Shown here piece after piece: positions 52,265 through 62,044 of a stretch of 64,000 nt of DNA. Every line of letters begins with the position of its first letter. Within the stretch, counting starts at the first letter, position 1. The translations under genes were made by a program, and so were the position numbers. The notes below the pieces were generated by a model. It saw only the letters and a list, made by a program, of their open reading frames with translations. It ran no database searches and was not told the origin of the DNA. Where the stretch lies: positions 682,001 through 746,000 of the forward strand of contig JAUICL010000001.1 of NCBI GenBank assembly GCA_030427905.1, given 5' to 3'. Origin of the DNA: Bacteroidia bacterium (lineage in GTDB: Bacteria; Bacteroidota; Bacteroidia; Flavobacteriales_D; Cryomorphaceae).

Positions 52265-52301
52265 TGACAATTTCATGACAATTCACGGGCATCAAATGAT
52301 G
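52265..52301. promoter_or_regulatory. Repeated elements upstream of the act-cox operon
   Basis: TGACAATT occurs twice in direct orientation (52265-52272 and 52276-52283, 11 nt apart, one helical turn), followed by CATCAAATGATG (52290-52301), an inverted repeat of five-base arms. They end 7 nt before the -7 box, where activators or repressors commonly bind. No regulator is assigned. Confidence 0.35.
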
Positions 52302-52308
52302 TTTCTGT

Positions 52309-52316
52309 TAAATTTG
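52309..52316 (+). promoter_or_regulatory. Candidate -7 box TAAATTTG for actA
   Basis: Exact TAnnTTTG match, 43 nt before the actA ATG, in the 257-nt divergent gap. Confidence 0.55.
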
Positions 52317-52359
52317 CGGCAAAATTTTAGCGGCCATTTATCTGAACACAAGGTTAGAT

Positions 52360-53643
52360 ATGAAGGATATTTTAAGAGGACCGAATCTGGTACTTAGATC
52401 GTTATGGGCAGTAATAGTGATGGTGGTTCTCATCAGTTCAGGCAATTTGTCTGCGCAAGATGGTGAAGCACTTTTCCGAGCAAACTGTTCTTCTTGTCAC
52501 AAAATTGATGAAAACATGACTGGGCCTGCCCTTCAAGGCGCTACTTCGCGCTGGAAAGGGAAGGAAGAGTTGCTTTACAAGTGGGTGAAAGATCCTGCTG
52601 CCGTAAAGGAAATGGGAGATCCATATGTGACTAAACTTTTGGCAGAATGGGAGTCGAAAGCAGGTTTGATGACAGCTCAGGCAGTTTCTGACGAAGAAAT
52701 TGCAGCGATTTTTGAGTATGTGGATACTTGGACTCCGCCTGTGCCTGATGTGCCGTTGGCGGCTGGGCCTGTTGAAGTTGCTGAGAAAGGTCTTTCGACT
52801 ACTTGGTTGCTGATCATCTTTTTCATTCTGCTTATTCTCGTTTTCTCACTTCTCGGAGTTCGATCTTCGCTTTCTCGTCTGAATGCGTCGGTAGCTGAAG
52901 CAGAAGGTGGTGAGCATGTTGAAGAGCCTTCTTTCAATGAGCGCGCTAAGCAGTGGGTATGGGAAAACAAAGTTTTCGTTTCGATTACTAGCATCCTTGT
53001 CGTGGTTTATTTGGCCGTTGTTGGTTATGGAGCCTTGATGGAAGTCGGAGTTTACCAAGGATATACACCTGAGCAGCCGATTAAATTTAATCACACGCTT
53101 CACGCTGGTGATAACGGGATTGCCTGTGTTTACTGTCACAGCAGTGCGCTGAAAAGTAAGCATGCTGGTATTCCATCTGCAAATATCTGTATGAACTGTC
53201 ACAAGTCGGTTTCTAAAGGACGTACTGATGACGGAACTGCTGAGATTGCGAAAATCTACGCTGCCGTGGGTTGGGATAAGGAAAATCAGGAATACACAGG
53301 TGAAGAGCAACCGATCAAATGGGTGAAAGTTCACAACTTACCTGATCACGCATACTTCAATCACCAACAGCACTACGTAGTAGGGCAGATTGAGTGCCAA
53401 GAGTGTCACGGTGAAGTTCAGGAAGATTACACAGTTGCTGGTCAACATGCTCCGCTTACAATGGGGTGGTGTATCGATTGTCACAACCGTACTCAAGTTG
53501 CAATGGATGGAAACGCATACTACGACGAAATCCATGAACGACTTGTGGAGAACGGTAAAGAAGAATTGAAGAAGTATCTTGAAGACGGATCTATCACAGC
53601 TCGTGAGCTAGGTGGATGGGAATGTTCAAAATGTCATTATTAA
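52360..53643 (+). CDS. actA: Alternative complex III subunit ActA, multiheme cytochrome c
   Basis: A 427-residue cytochrome c subunit of quinol:cytochrome c oxidoreductase (alternative complex III). Signal peptide at 1-32 (ends NLSAQ), then a monoheme domain with CSSCH at residues 43-47, a transmembrane helix (about 148-168), another helix (about 208-230), and a pentaheme domain with CVYCH, CMNCH, CQECH, CIDCH and CSKCH. That gives six heme motifs, one more than the pentaheme ActA of Rhodothermus. It carries electrons from quinol oxidation toward the oxidase encoded downstream. First gene of the act-cox operon. Confidence 0.96.
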   Translation: MKDILRGPNLVLRSLWAVIVMVVLISSGNLSAQDGEALFRANCSSCHKIDENMTGPALQGATSRWKGKEELLYKWVKDPAAVKEMGDPYVTKLLAEWESKAGLMTAQAVSDEEIAAIFEYVDTWTPPVPDVPLAAGPVEVAEKGLSTTWLLIIFFILLILVFSLLGVRSSLSRLNASVAEAEGGEHVEEPSFNERAKQWVWENKVFVSITSILVVVYLAVVGYGALMEVGVYQGYTPEQPIKFNHTLHAGDNGIACVYCHSSALKSKHAGIPSANICMNCHKSVSKGRTDDGTAEIAKIYAAVGWDKENQEYTGEEQPIKWVKVHNLPDHAYFNHQQHYVVGQIECQECHGEVQEDYTVAGQHAPLTMGWCIDCHNRTQVAMDGNAYYDEIHERLVENGKEELKKYLEDGSITARELGGWECSKCHY

Positions 53644-53664
53644 ACTCAAGAGTAGACGGATAGT

Positions 53665-56600
53665 ATGGCAAATAATAAAAAATACTGGGTAGGTCTTGAA
53701 GAGCTTCATCAAACAGAAGCCTTCAAAGAAGCTAGTGAAAATGAGTTTACAGAGAGTTCACTTTCAGTAGATGAATTTCTTGGAGAAACTGAGCTTAGTA
53801 AGACTACCACGAATCGAAGAGATTTCTTGAAGTTTCTAGGGTTTAGTGTTACAGCTGCAACTGTTGCGGCTTGTGAAACGCCCGTGATTAACTCAATCCC
53901 TTACGTTAATAAGCCTGAGGAGATTACTCCTGGGGTTCCTACATATTACGCATCCACTTATTATGATGGAATGGATTTCGCTAGCGTTGTTGTTAAAACG
54001 CGTGAAGGACGTCCGATCTTCATAAAAGGAAACCGCAAGCACGGTATCAATCAAGGTACGGTGAATGCTCGTATCAATGCTTCAGTTCTAGGTCTTTATG
54101 ACGGAACTCGTTTGAACGGTCCTAAAGTGAAAGGAGCTTCAGCGAAGTGGGCAGATGTAGATGCTGACATTAAGAAAAGACTTCAGGCTGCTGCCGATGG
54201 TGGTAAAAAGATTGCATTGATGACAGGTTCTGTTATCAGCCCTTCTACAAACCAGGCCATTACAGAGTTTAAAGCAAAGTACGGTGAAGAAAACGTGGTT
54301 CACGTTTCTTACGATCCAGTTTCTTTCAAAGGTATTCGCAAGGCAAATGAGCTTTCATTTGGTAAGGCGATGATTCCTGATTACGACTTTTCGAAGGCTA
54401 AAGTGATCGTGAGCGTTGGAGCGGACTTTATGAACAACTGGTTGCTTCACACGCAATACGTTGCTCAGTACTCTAAGAACCGTAACCCACAAGCCGACTG
54501 GATGAGTAAGCACTACCAGTTTGAAGGTGGATTGAGTCTGACTGGTTCGAATGCTGATGTACGTGTTCCGATTCTTCCATCGCAAGAGGGGAAAGCTCTT
54601 GTAGCACTTCACAATGAAGTAGCGAAGCTAGCTGGTGGAAGCTCTATCTCTGGAAGCACAGAAGGAGTTCCGATGGATATGGTAGCCAAGGCTGCTGCAG
54701 ACCTTTTCCAAAACCGTGGAAAGTCGCTGGTAATAGCTGGAAGCAATGACGCCAATGTGCAAGTAGTGGTAAATGCGATCAACGTATTGTTGGGTAGCTA
54801 CGGTAGCACAATTTCTACGCAAGTCGAGACTTATGTAATGCAAGGTGAAGACGCCGATGTGGCAAACCTTGTAAAAGATATGAATGCTGGATCAGTTGGT
54901 GCTCTCATCATCGGATCTGACATTAACCCAGCCTACTCGTTGCCAAATGTAGCTGAGTTCAAAGCTGGATTGAAGAAAGTAGGATTGACAGTGTCTTTCT
55001 CATCGCATGCCGATGAGACGGCTAGTCTTTGTGAAGTGATTTGTCCAGACAACCACTACTTGGAGTCTTGGAACGACTTCTACCCAAAGACTGGACACTA
55101 CGCATTAGCGCAGCCTACAATCAACAAATTGTACGATACACGTCAAATGCAAGAGTCTGTTTTGCGTTGGACGGGTAACGACATGGCCTACCATGACTAC
55201 ATTCGTCAGGTGTGGCAAGGGTATACCGCTTCGATGGGCAATCAAGAAGCATTCTTGTTTGACGACTTCTGGTTTAATGCCTTGAGAAATGGATCGGTGA
55301 ACATTACTGTTCCAGCTTCAGACTGGACTCCAGCACTTGATGCCGCAGCTGTTTCTTCAGCTGGACGTGCGATCACATCGGCTAAGGCGAGTTCTGGAAT
55401 CGAAGTTAGTCTCTACACCAAAGTTGGTATCGGAACAGGAGCTCAAAGCCCGAACCCATGGCTGCAAGAGCTACCAGACCCAATTTCGAAGGTAACTTGG
55501 GATAACTACATTGCCATGAACCCGGCTGATGTTGAAGCCAATGGTTTCAATATGCACTTAGGACAAGAGTGGCCTGCATCGCTTGCTAAACTTACAGTTA
55601 ACGGTCAAGAGTTGACTTTGCCTGTAGTTCCGCAACCAGGTCAAAAGCGCGGATCGGTTTCTGTAGCACTCGGATACGGTCGTGGGGCAGGTCAAGAGAA
55701 TATTGGAAAGGCAGCTTTCCGAACAGAGCAGTACGGTGGATACGCAAAAGATGCGGATGGAAACAAAATTCCAATCGGTAAGAATGTGTATTCATTGGTT
55801 GGGATGAACAATGGTCAGTTTGCTTACCACATCACAGGTGCTTCTATTGAAGGTACGGGTGAAACTTTCCCAATTGCCAGTACGCAGATCCAACACACCT
55901 TGATGGGTCGTGACTCTGTAGTAAAAGAAACAACTTTTGACTTCTTCAAGTCAGCTCCTAAAGAAGCGTACAACGCGCCTCATGAGCTTGCTGTACACGA
56001 AGGAGGTGAAACGATCAAGAAAAATGTAGATGATATCGATTTGTGGGCCGCGCACCCTGTAAAAGGAGTTGGCCACAGATGGGGAATGTCTATCGATCTT
56101 TCGACATGTATTGGATGTAGCGCTTGTGTTACGGCATGTCATTCAGAAAATAATGTGCCAGTAGTTGGTAAAGACGAAGTACGCCGTGGACGCGATATGC
56201 ACTGGATGCGTATTGACCGATACTACTCTTCTGATATGGACCTTGAAAAGGGAGCTGAAGAAGGAAAGGGTGTTATCGAATCTTACCGTGAGATGGAAGT
56301 TCCAACTTACGACAATCCAACGACTGTCTTCATGCCGATGATGTGTCAGCACTGTAACCACGCTCCATGTGAGACGGTTTGTCCAGTAGCTGCTACAACT
56401 CACAGCAATGAAGGTCTCAACCAAATGACATACAATAGATGTATTGGTACGAGATACTGTGCAAACAACTGCCCATTCAAGGTTCGTCGATTCAACTGGT
56501 TTAACTACAAAGCTTACGATAAGTTTGCCGACGTGAACCCAGCTCAAGATGCGATGGCTCGAATGGTATTGAACCCAGATGTAACTGTTCGTTCTCGTGG

Positions 56601-56865
56601 AGTAATGGAGAAGTGTAGCATGTGTGTTCAGCGTATTCAGGCTGGAAAGCTCGATGCGAAAATGAAAGGGCAGCCAGTTGAAGATGGAAGTGTTGAGACA
56701 GCATGTGCTGAAGCATGTCCTACCAATGCCATCACATTTGGTGACTTGAATGATACAGATAGTGCGGTATACGCCGGCGAAAACGACAAGCGGGCTTATC
56801 ACGCGCTTGCTGAAGTTGGTGTGAAGCCGAACATTAGTTATAAAGTTAAAGTGCGTAACGCCTAA
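53665..56865 (+). CDS. actB: Alternative complex III subunit ActB, iron-sulfur/molybdopterin-like protein
   Basis: A 1066-residue periplasmic iron-sulfur subunit. An internal Tat-type signal TNRRDFLKFLGFSVTAATVA (arginines 51-52) ends at a lipobox-like AAC (C70). Residues ~70-750 form a molybdopterin-oxidoreductase-like domain, which in known ActB lacks a cofactor. The C-terminal ~300 residues carry four cysteine clusters: CIGCSACVTAC, CQHCNHAPCETVCP, CIGTRYCANNCP and CSMC...CAEACP. These bind 4Fe-4S/3Fe-4S clusters between the quinol site and ActA. Located 21 nt after actA. Confidence 0.97.
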   Translation: MANNKKYWVGLEELHQTEAFKEASENEFTESSLSVDEFLGETELSKTTTNRRDFLKFLGFSVTAATVAACETPVINSIPYVNKPEEITPGVPTYYASTYYDGMDFASVVVKTREGRPIFIKGNRKHGINQGTVNARINASVLGLYDGTRLNGPKVKGASAKWADVDADIKKRLQAAADGGKKIALMTGSVISPSTNQAITEFKAKYGEENVVHVSYDPVSFKGIRKANELSFGKAMIPDYDFSKAKVIVSVGADFMNNWLLHTQYVAQYSKNRNPQADWMSKHYQFEGGLSLTGSNADVRVPILPSQEGKALVALHNEVAKLAGGSSISGSTEGVPMDMVAKAAADLFQNRGKSLVIAGSNDANVQVVVNAINVLLGSYGSTISTQVETYVMQGEDADVANLVKDMNAGSVGALIIGSDINPAYSLPNVAEFKAGLKKVGLTVSFSSHADETASLCEVICPDNHYLESWNDFYPKTGHYALAQPTINKLYDTRQMQESVLRWTGNDMAYHDYIRQVWQGYTASMGNQEAFLFDDFWFNALRNGSVNITVPASDWTPALDAAAVSSAGRAITSAKASSGIEVSLYTKVGIGTGAQSPNPWLQELPDPISKVTWDNYIAMNPADVEANGFNMHLGQEWPASLAKLTVNGQELTLPVVPQPGQKRGSVSVALGYGRGAGQENIGKAAFRTEQYGGYAKDADGNKIPIGKNVYSLVGMNNGQFAYHITGASIEGTGETFPIASTQIQHTLMGRDSVVKETTFDFFKSAPKEAYNAPHELAVHEGGETIKKNVDDIDLWAAHPVKGVGHRWGMSIDLSTCIGCSACVTACHSENNVPVVGKDEVRRGRDMHWMRIDRYYSSDMDLEKGAEEGKGVIESYREMEVPTYDNPTTVFMPMMCQHCNHAPCETVCPVAATTHSNEGLNQMTYNRCIGTRYCANNCPFKVRRFNWFNYKAYDKFADVNPAQDAMARMVLNPDVTVRSRGVMEKCSMCVQRIQAGKLDAKMKGQPVEDGSVETACAEACPTNAITFGDLNDTDSAVYAGENDKRAYHALAEVGVKPNISYKVKVRNA

Positions 56866-56890
56866 TCGAAATACTGAAAATTAGCCGAGC

Positions 56891-58264
56891 ATGCATAAAG
56901 AAGCTGCAATTAGAGAACCACTGATCTTAGGTGATAAATCGTATCACGACATCACCGTAGATGTAGTTGGTCCAATCGAGAACAAAGCGCCAAAGGCGTG
57001 GTATCTCTTGATTACCATTTCGAGCATTATCGCCGTTTGGGGATTGGGATGTGTCGTTTACTTGATCTCGACAGGTATTGGAACCTGGGGATTGAACAAA
57101 ACGGTAGGTTGGGCCTGGGATATCACCAACTTTGTATGGTGGGTAGGTATCGGTCACGCCGGAACATTGATTTCTGCCGTACTTCTTCTCTTCCGTCAGA
57201 AGTGGAGAATGGCCATTAACCGTTCGGCAGAGGCGATGACAATCTTTGCCGTAATGATGGCAGCCCTATTCCCAGGAATTCACATGGGAAGAATTTGGTT
57301 GGCATACTGGGTACTTCCACTTCCAAACCAATTCGGATCACTTTGGGTTAACTTCAACTCACCACTTCTTTGGGACGTATTCGCGATTAGTACATACTTC
57401 AGCGTATCGCTCGTATTCTGGTACATCGGTCTGATTCCTGACTTTGCTACCATTCGCGATAGAATGACGAACCCAACAGCGAAAAAGATCTACGGAATTT
57501 TGAGCTTTGGATGGTCTGGAAAAGCAAAGAACTGGACGCGATTTGAAGAAGTGTCACTTGTACTTGCCGGACTAGCTACACCGCTTGTATTCTCCGTTCA
57601 CTCTATTGTATCTATGGACTTTGCTACTTCGGTTATTCCGGGATGGCACACCACCATTTTCCCTCCTTACTTCGTATCTGGGGCGGTATTCTCTGGGTTT
57701 GCGATGGTATTGACACTCTTGCTTATCATGCGTAAAGTCATGAAGCTCGAGAACTACATTACCATCAAGCACGTGGAATACATGAACATCGTAATCATCG
57801 TTACCGGTTCTATCGTTGGTGTGGCTTACTTGACTGAGCTCTTCATCTCTTGGTACTCGGGAGTTGAATACGAATCTTACGCTTTCATCAACCGTTTTAG
57901 CGGGCCATACGCATGGTCGTACTGGTGTATGATGACCTGTAACGTAATTAGCCCACAGCTATTTTGGTTTAAGAAAATCAGAACCAACCTTACTGCTACA
58001 TTCATCCTTTCGATTGTCGTGAACATCGGAATGTGGTTTGAGCGATTTGTAATTATTGTAACATCACTTCACCGTGACTACGTTCCTTCAAGTTGGTCGA
58101 TGTTCTACCCAACTTGGGTTGATATCGGAGTATTTGTCGGAACGATTGGAATCTTCTTTACACTATTCCTATTGTTTGCGAGATTCTTCCCGGTGTTGGC
58201 TTTGAACGAGCTCAAGACTATTTTGAAGAGCTCTGGTGAGAAATACAAAAACGAAGATCATTAA
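56891..58264 (+). CDS. actC: Alternative complex III subunit ActC (NrfD-like)
   Basis: A 457-residue membrane protein with about ten helices, of the NrfD/PsrC family. It carries the main quinol-binding site candidates of the complex. Recognisable segments are [23 protein letters not shown]-like [60 protein letters not shown] and [16 protein letters not shown]. Its stop overlaps the actD ATG by 1 nt (TAATG). Confidence 0.97.
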   Translation: [457 protein letters not shown]

Positions 58265-58815
58265 TGGCTGCACAGAATAATATGACCAAAGTCATTCATG
58301 CGATGTTCGATGACGATCATCGCCTACTAGACGCTGCTGGAGATTTGGTGGCAAAAGGGGTGAAGATTAGAGATGTTTACTCTCCATTCCCAATTCATGG
58401 ACTAGACCCTGTGATCGGTGTTAAGCGCACGCGAATTGCTATCGTATCGTTCATGTTCGGTTTGACTGGACTATCGCTTGCCTTGTTGGGTATGTGGTAT
58501 TTCATGATCGGCGACTGGCCGATGAACATTGGTGGTAAGCCGAGTTTCTCGCTCCTTGAGAACTTGCCTTCTTTCATTCCAGTTTCTTTCGAGTTTACCG
58601 TATTGTGTGCTGCACACGGTATGGCTATCACATACATGATTAGAAACAAGACACTTCCTGGTATGCCAGCAGTGAATCCAGATCCAAGAACGACAGATGA
58701 TAAGTTTGTCATGGAGATCGCAGACGTTGAGAATCCTGGGATGTCTACAGCGGAGATCGGCGAGATGCTAAAATCAGCAGGCGCTATTGAAATTAACGAA
58801 AAGCAATTAGCCTAA
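58264..58815 (+). CDS. actD: Alternative complex III subunit ActD (DUF3341)
   Basis: A 183-residue subunit with a cytoplasmic N-terminal domain (VIHAMFDDDHRLLDAAGDLVAKGVKIRDVYSPFPIHGLD) and two transmembrane helices (about 55-80 and 98-120). DUF3341/ActD stabilises the membrane arm of alternative complex III; no cofactor motif is present. It is followed by actE after 6 nt. Confidence 0.96.
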   Translation: MAAQNNMTKVIHAMFDDDHRLLDAAGDLVAKGVKIRDVYSPFPIHGLDPVIGVKRTRIAIVSFMFGLTGLSLALLGMWYFMIGDWPMNIGGKPSFSLLENLPSFIPVSFEFTVLCAAHGMAITYMIRNKTLPGMPAVNPDPRTTDDKFVMEIADVENPGMSTAEIGEMLKSAGAIEINEKQLA

Positions 58816-58821
58816 GAGATT

Positions 58822-59478
58822 ATGAAATTGCAATTGAATATAGTTGGGAATTTGTTGGCAGGGATGCTCGTTATTGCTGCACTTACTGGTTGTATCAGAG
58901 ATGAGCAGAGCCCAGGATACGAATACATGCCCGACATGTACCGTAGTCCTGCTGTAGAAGCTTACGTAGACTATGCTGAAGTAAGAGATACCATTCGTCC
59001 AGAGCTGCACACCGTTATGTCGGCGAGAAAGCCAGTAGTAGGTACTGTACCAATGACTGACAATGCCATTGACGATATGCCTTACACGCTTCCAAATACC
59101 ACAGCGGGGTACGAAAAGGCTGGTGAAGTATTGAAAACACCGTTTACAGAGACGGAAGAGTTTATAGCTGAAGGGCAGGAGATTTACAACAATTTCTGTC
59201 TTCACTGTCATGGTGAGACTGGAGCTGGCGATGGATTGGTTATTACCAACGGTGGTCACCCGGCACCGCAAGCTTACGATGGCCCCCTAAAGAATCTTCC
59301 AGAAGGTAAAATGTTCCATACCCTTACTTATGGTAAAGGAGCAATGGGATCTCACGCATCTCAGCTTACGAAGACGGAGCGATGGAAGGTAATTGCCTAT
59401 GTGAAGACATTGCAAGGCAATGGCGAGCCAGTAGCGGCCGAAGTAGAAGAAACTGAAATGGCAGAAACTGCCGAATGA
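58822..59478 (+). CDS. actE: Alternative complex III subunit ActE, monoheme cytochrome c lipoprotein
   Basis: A 218-residue lipoprotein with signal and lipobox LTGC (C24) and one heme motif CLHCHGETGAGDG near residue 133; the likely distal methionine is in EGKMFHTLTYGKGAMGSH. An acidic tail follows (EVEETEMAETAE). ActE is an electron outlet of alternative complex III. Located between actD (6 nt) and actF (21 nt). Confidence 0.96.
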   Translation: MKLQLNIVGNLLAGMLVIAALTGCIRDEQSPGYEYMPDMYRSPAVEAYVDYAEVRDTIRPELHTVMSARKPVVGTVPMTDNAIDDMPYTLPNTTAGYEKAGEVLKTPFTETEEFIAEGQEIYNNFCLHCHGETGAGDGLVITNGGHPAPQAYDGPLKNLPEGKMFHTLTYGKGAMGSHASQLTKTERWKVIAYVKTLQGNGEPVAAEVEETEMAETAE

Positions 59479-59499
59479 TAATTTGAAAAAGACTCGGAA

Positions 59500-60783
59500 A
59501 TGAATTTCGTTTTCTCAAATAAGGCAAAAGTACTTTCGTACGTGTTGATCGCGATAGGAGTGATCACTATTATTGCGGGATACTTCCTTGAATCGCACGA
59601 AACACATCATACAAGATGGTGGACAAACTTGATGATTAATGGTTTCTATTTCCTAGCCATTTCTCTCGGAGCTTTGTTCTTCTACGCACTTCACTTTGCT
59701 ACAGAAACGGCTTGGGCAGTAATGCTCCGTCGAGTTATTGAAGCAGTGTACTCGTTTATTCCAATTGCATCTGTTGTTTTGGTCATAGTGTTTATCGGGG
59801 CTACCATGCACTGGAATCACATCTACCACTGGATGGATAATACGATTCTACACGAGTTTGTTGTTGAATCTACCATGGATTCAGATCACCCAGTGTACTT
59901 TGACTCAGTAGAAGACGCTGAAGCAGCTGGACAAGCTGTTATGGCTAACCCTGATTACGACCACATCATTGCGAATAAAACGGCTTACTTAAATGTTCCG
60001 TTTTTCTGGATCCGTACCTTGATTTACCTAGGAGCATTTATCTGGTTTGCGCGATGGTTTAGAAAAAGATCTCTTCGTGAAGACGAAGAAGGTGGTACAG
60101 CTCTTCACTTCAAAGGATACAAGAGAGCTGCGGTATATTTGGTGATTTTTGCTGTATTCTCGTCTACACTTTCTTGGGACTGGATCATGTCTATCGATAC
60201 ACACTGGTTTAGTACGCTATTCGGATGGTACGTATTCTCAGGAATGTGGGTGTCGGCCATGAACATCATTACCATTTTGACACTTTACCTTATTTCTAAA
60301 GGGTACTTGAAAGACATCAACAGCAGTCACTTGCACGATATGGGTAAATGGGTGTTTGCACTGAGCTTTCTTTGGAGCTACCTGTGGTTCTCTCAATTCC
60401 TATTGATTTGGTACTCTGATATTCCAGAAGAAGTAACGTATTTCATTACGCGGATTGAACACTACAAAGTACCGTTCTTTGGAATGTTCATCATCAACTT
60501 TGCCATCCCAATGGTGATGTTTATGTCGCGTGACGCAAAGAGAAACCCAGGGTTCCTTATTGCGATTGGAACAATCATTTTCATCGGACACTTCATCGAT
60601 ACCTATATGTTGATTACACCAGGTACCATGTTTGAACACTGGCACTTTGGATGGATGGAGATTGGATTCTTTGTAGGATTCACAGGTTTATTTATTAATC
60701 GAGTGTTGACCGCGCTTACTAAGGCTCCATTGCAGCCACAGAAATCGCCTTACCTCGACGAAAGTTTACATCATAGCATTTAA
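59500..60783 (+). CDS. actF: Alternative complex III subunit ActF
   Basis: A 427-residue membrane protein with about ten helices, a second NrfD-like subunit. Segments such as TRWWTNLMINGFYFLAISLGALFFYALHFATETAWAVMLRR, LSWDWIMSIDTHWFSTLFGWYVFSGMWVSA and FLWSYLWFSQFLLIWYSDIPEE characterise ActF of Bacteroidota. It probably contributes to a proton path through the complex rather than to the quinol site. It is followed by coxB after 26 nt. Confidence 0.96.
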   Translation: MNFVFSNKAKVLSYVLIAIGVITIIAGYFLESHETHHTRWWTNLMINGFYFLAISLGALFFYALHFATETAWAVMLRRVIEAVYSFIPIASVVLVIVFIGATMHWNHIYHWMDNTILHEFVVESTMDSDHPVYFDSVEDAEAAGQAVMANPDYDHIIANKTAYLNVPFFWIRTLIYLGAFIWFARWFRKRSLREDEEGGTALHFKGYKRAAVYLVIFAVFSSTLSWDWIMSIDTHWFSTLFGWYVFSGMWVSAMNIITILTLYLISKGYLKDINSSHLHDMGKWVFALSFLWSYLWFSQFLLIWYSDIPEEVTYFITRIEHYKVPFFGMFIINFAIPMVMFMSRDAKRNPGFLIAIGTIIFIGHFIDTYMLITPGTMFEHWHFGWMEIGFFVGFTGLFINRVLTALTKAPLQPQKSPYLDESLHHSI

Positions 60784-60809
60784 GGAAGTAAAAGAACTAG
60801 ATAGATATC

Positions 60810-62015
60810 ATGGAGAAGTTGCTTTTGGTACTGGTAGTCGTTTTAGCTGTAATTGGGATTGCCCAACTAGCTAAGGTTTACCAGCTCTCTTCAGAGTTAG
60901 GAAAGAAAAGGGAAGAAGATATTTCCCCGACATCCAACAAGGTTAACGGTAATTTGTTGGTCTTGTTTATGGTAGGACTTTTTGCCTTCTTTATCTGGCA
61001 CTTAGTTAAGTACAACGGTGAAATGCTTCCGGTTGCTGCATCGGAGCATGGGGTTAAAATTGATAGACTTCTCAACTTTAACTGGGCCATCATCTTTACG
61101 GTGTTCTTCATCGTAAACTTCCTTCTGTTTTACTTCGCAAGAAAGTACCAGTATAACCCGAATAGAAAGGCATATTACCTAGCTCACAATAATACGCTTG
61201 AGCTTATTTGGACGGTTATTCCATCTATTGTACTTGCCGTAATTATCATCTGGGGATTGAGAACTTGGAATCAGATTACTGAAGAACCTGGAGATGATGC
61301 TATTGTCATAGAGCTTTATTCAAAGCAATTTGACTGGACAGCTCGCTATGCTGGAGAAGATAACAAACTTGGTTATGCCAATTTCACCATGATCACTGGT
61401 CAAAACCCACTTGGGGTTATTACCAATGAAGGGATCGATGCCAAAATCGAAGAATTGTCTGATGAAATCACAAAAACGCGAGCGCGTTTGGCAAATGAAA
61501 TCCTTCCAGATTCAAAAGTGGAAGAACTTGAAGACCGCATAGGAATGAGAGGCCGTCAGAAAGCTCGTGTGATGAATTTCAAGAAAAGTGACAAGGACTT
61601 TGACGTTGCGAATGATGATAAGATCGTGAAAGGAGAATTTCATATTCCAGTTAACAAGCCTGTAAACTTCCAAATTCGTTCGCGCGATGTAATACACAGT
61701 GCCTACATGCCGCACTTTAGAGCGCAGATGAACGCTGTGCCTGGAATGAATACGCAGTTTACCTTCACTCCAACTATTACTACCGATAGTATGCGGATGG
61801 TGTTGGATGATCCGAACTTCAATTACATCTTGTTGTGTAACAAGGTTTGTGGATCTGCTCACTTCAATATGCAAATGAATATTGTTGTTGAAAGCGAAGA
61901 AGATTACAAGAAATGGTTATCTGAGCAAAAGACATTCGTTGCTCCTGAAGAAGAAACTGAAGAAGTTGAAGAGTCGGAACCAGAGGCTATGGCCACTGAT
62001 GACGAAACGAACTAA
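60810..62015 (+). CDS. coxB: Cytochrome c oxidase subunit II
   Basis: A 401-residue subunit II with four hydrophobic segments at the N-terminus (about 1-25, 48-68, 88-110 and 132-152) and a periplasmic cupredoxin domain. The CuA site is visible in RDVIHSAYMPHFRAQMNAVPG (first histidine) and in CNKVCGSAHFNM (two Cys, His, Met). The usual glutamate between the cysteines is lysine here. A ~50-residue charged helical insertion lies at about 208-260. There is no fused cytochrome c. CuA accepts electrons from ActE/ActA. Confidence 0.96.
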   Translation: MEKLLLVLVVVLAVIGIAQLAKVYQLSSELGKKREEDISPTSNKVNGNLLVLFMVGLFAFFIWHLVKYNGEMLPVAASEHGVKIDRLLNFNWAIIFTVFFIVNFLLFYFARKYQYNPNRKAYYLAHNNTLELIWTVIPSIVLAVIIIWGLRTWNQITEEPGDDAIVIELYSKQFDWTARYAGEDNKLGYANFTMITGQNPLGVITNEGIDAKIEELSDEITKTRARLANEILPDSKVEELEDRIGMRGRQKARVMNFKKSDKDFDVANDDKIVKGEFHIPVNKPVNFQIRSRDVIHSAYMPHFRAQMNAVPGMNTQFTFTPTITTDSMRMVLDDPNFNYILLCNKVCGSAHFNMQMNIVVESEEDYKKWLSEQKTFVAPEEETEEVEESEPEAMATDDETN

Positions 62016-62044
62016 TTGCTGAACAATAGTTGAAAGAAAAAATT

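Noticed and set aside
56143-56802. Minus-strand open frame (219 codons) opposite actB
   Set aside because: Antisense to the cysteine-cluster region of ActB, no recognisable domain and no promoter or start context.
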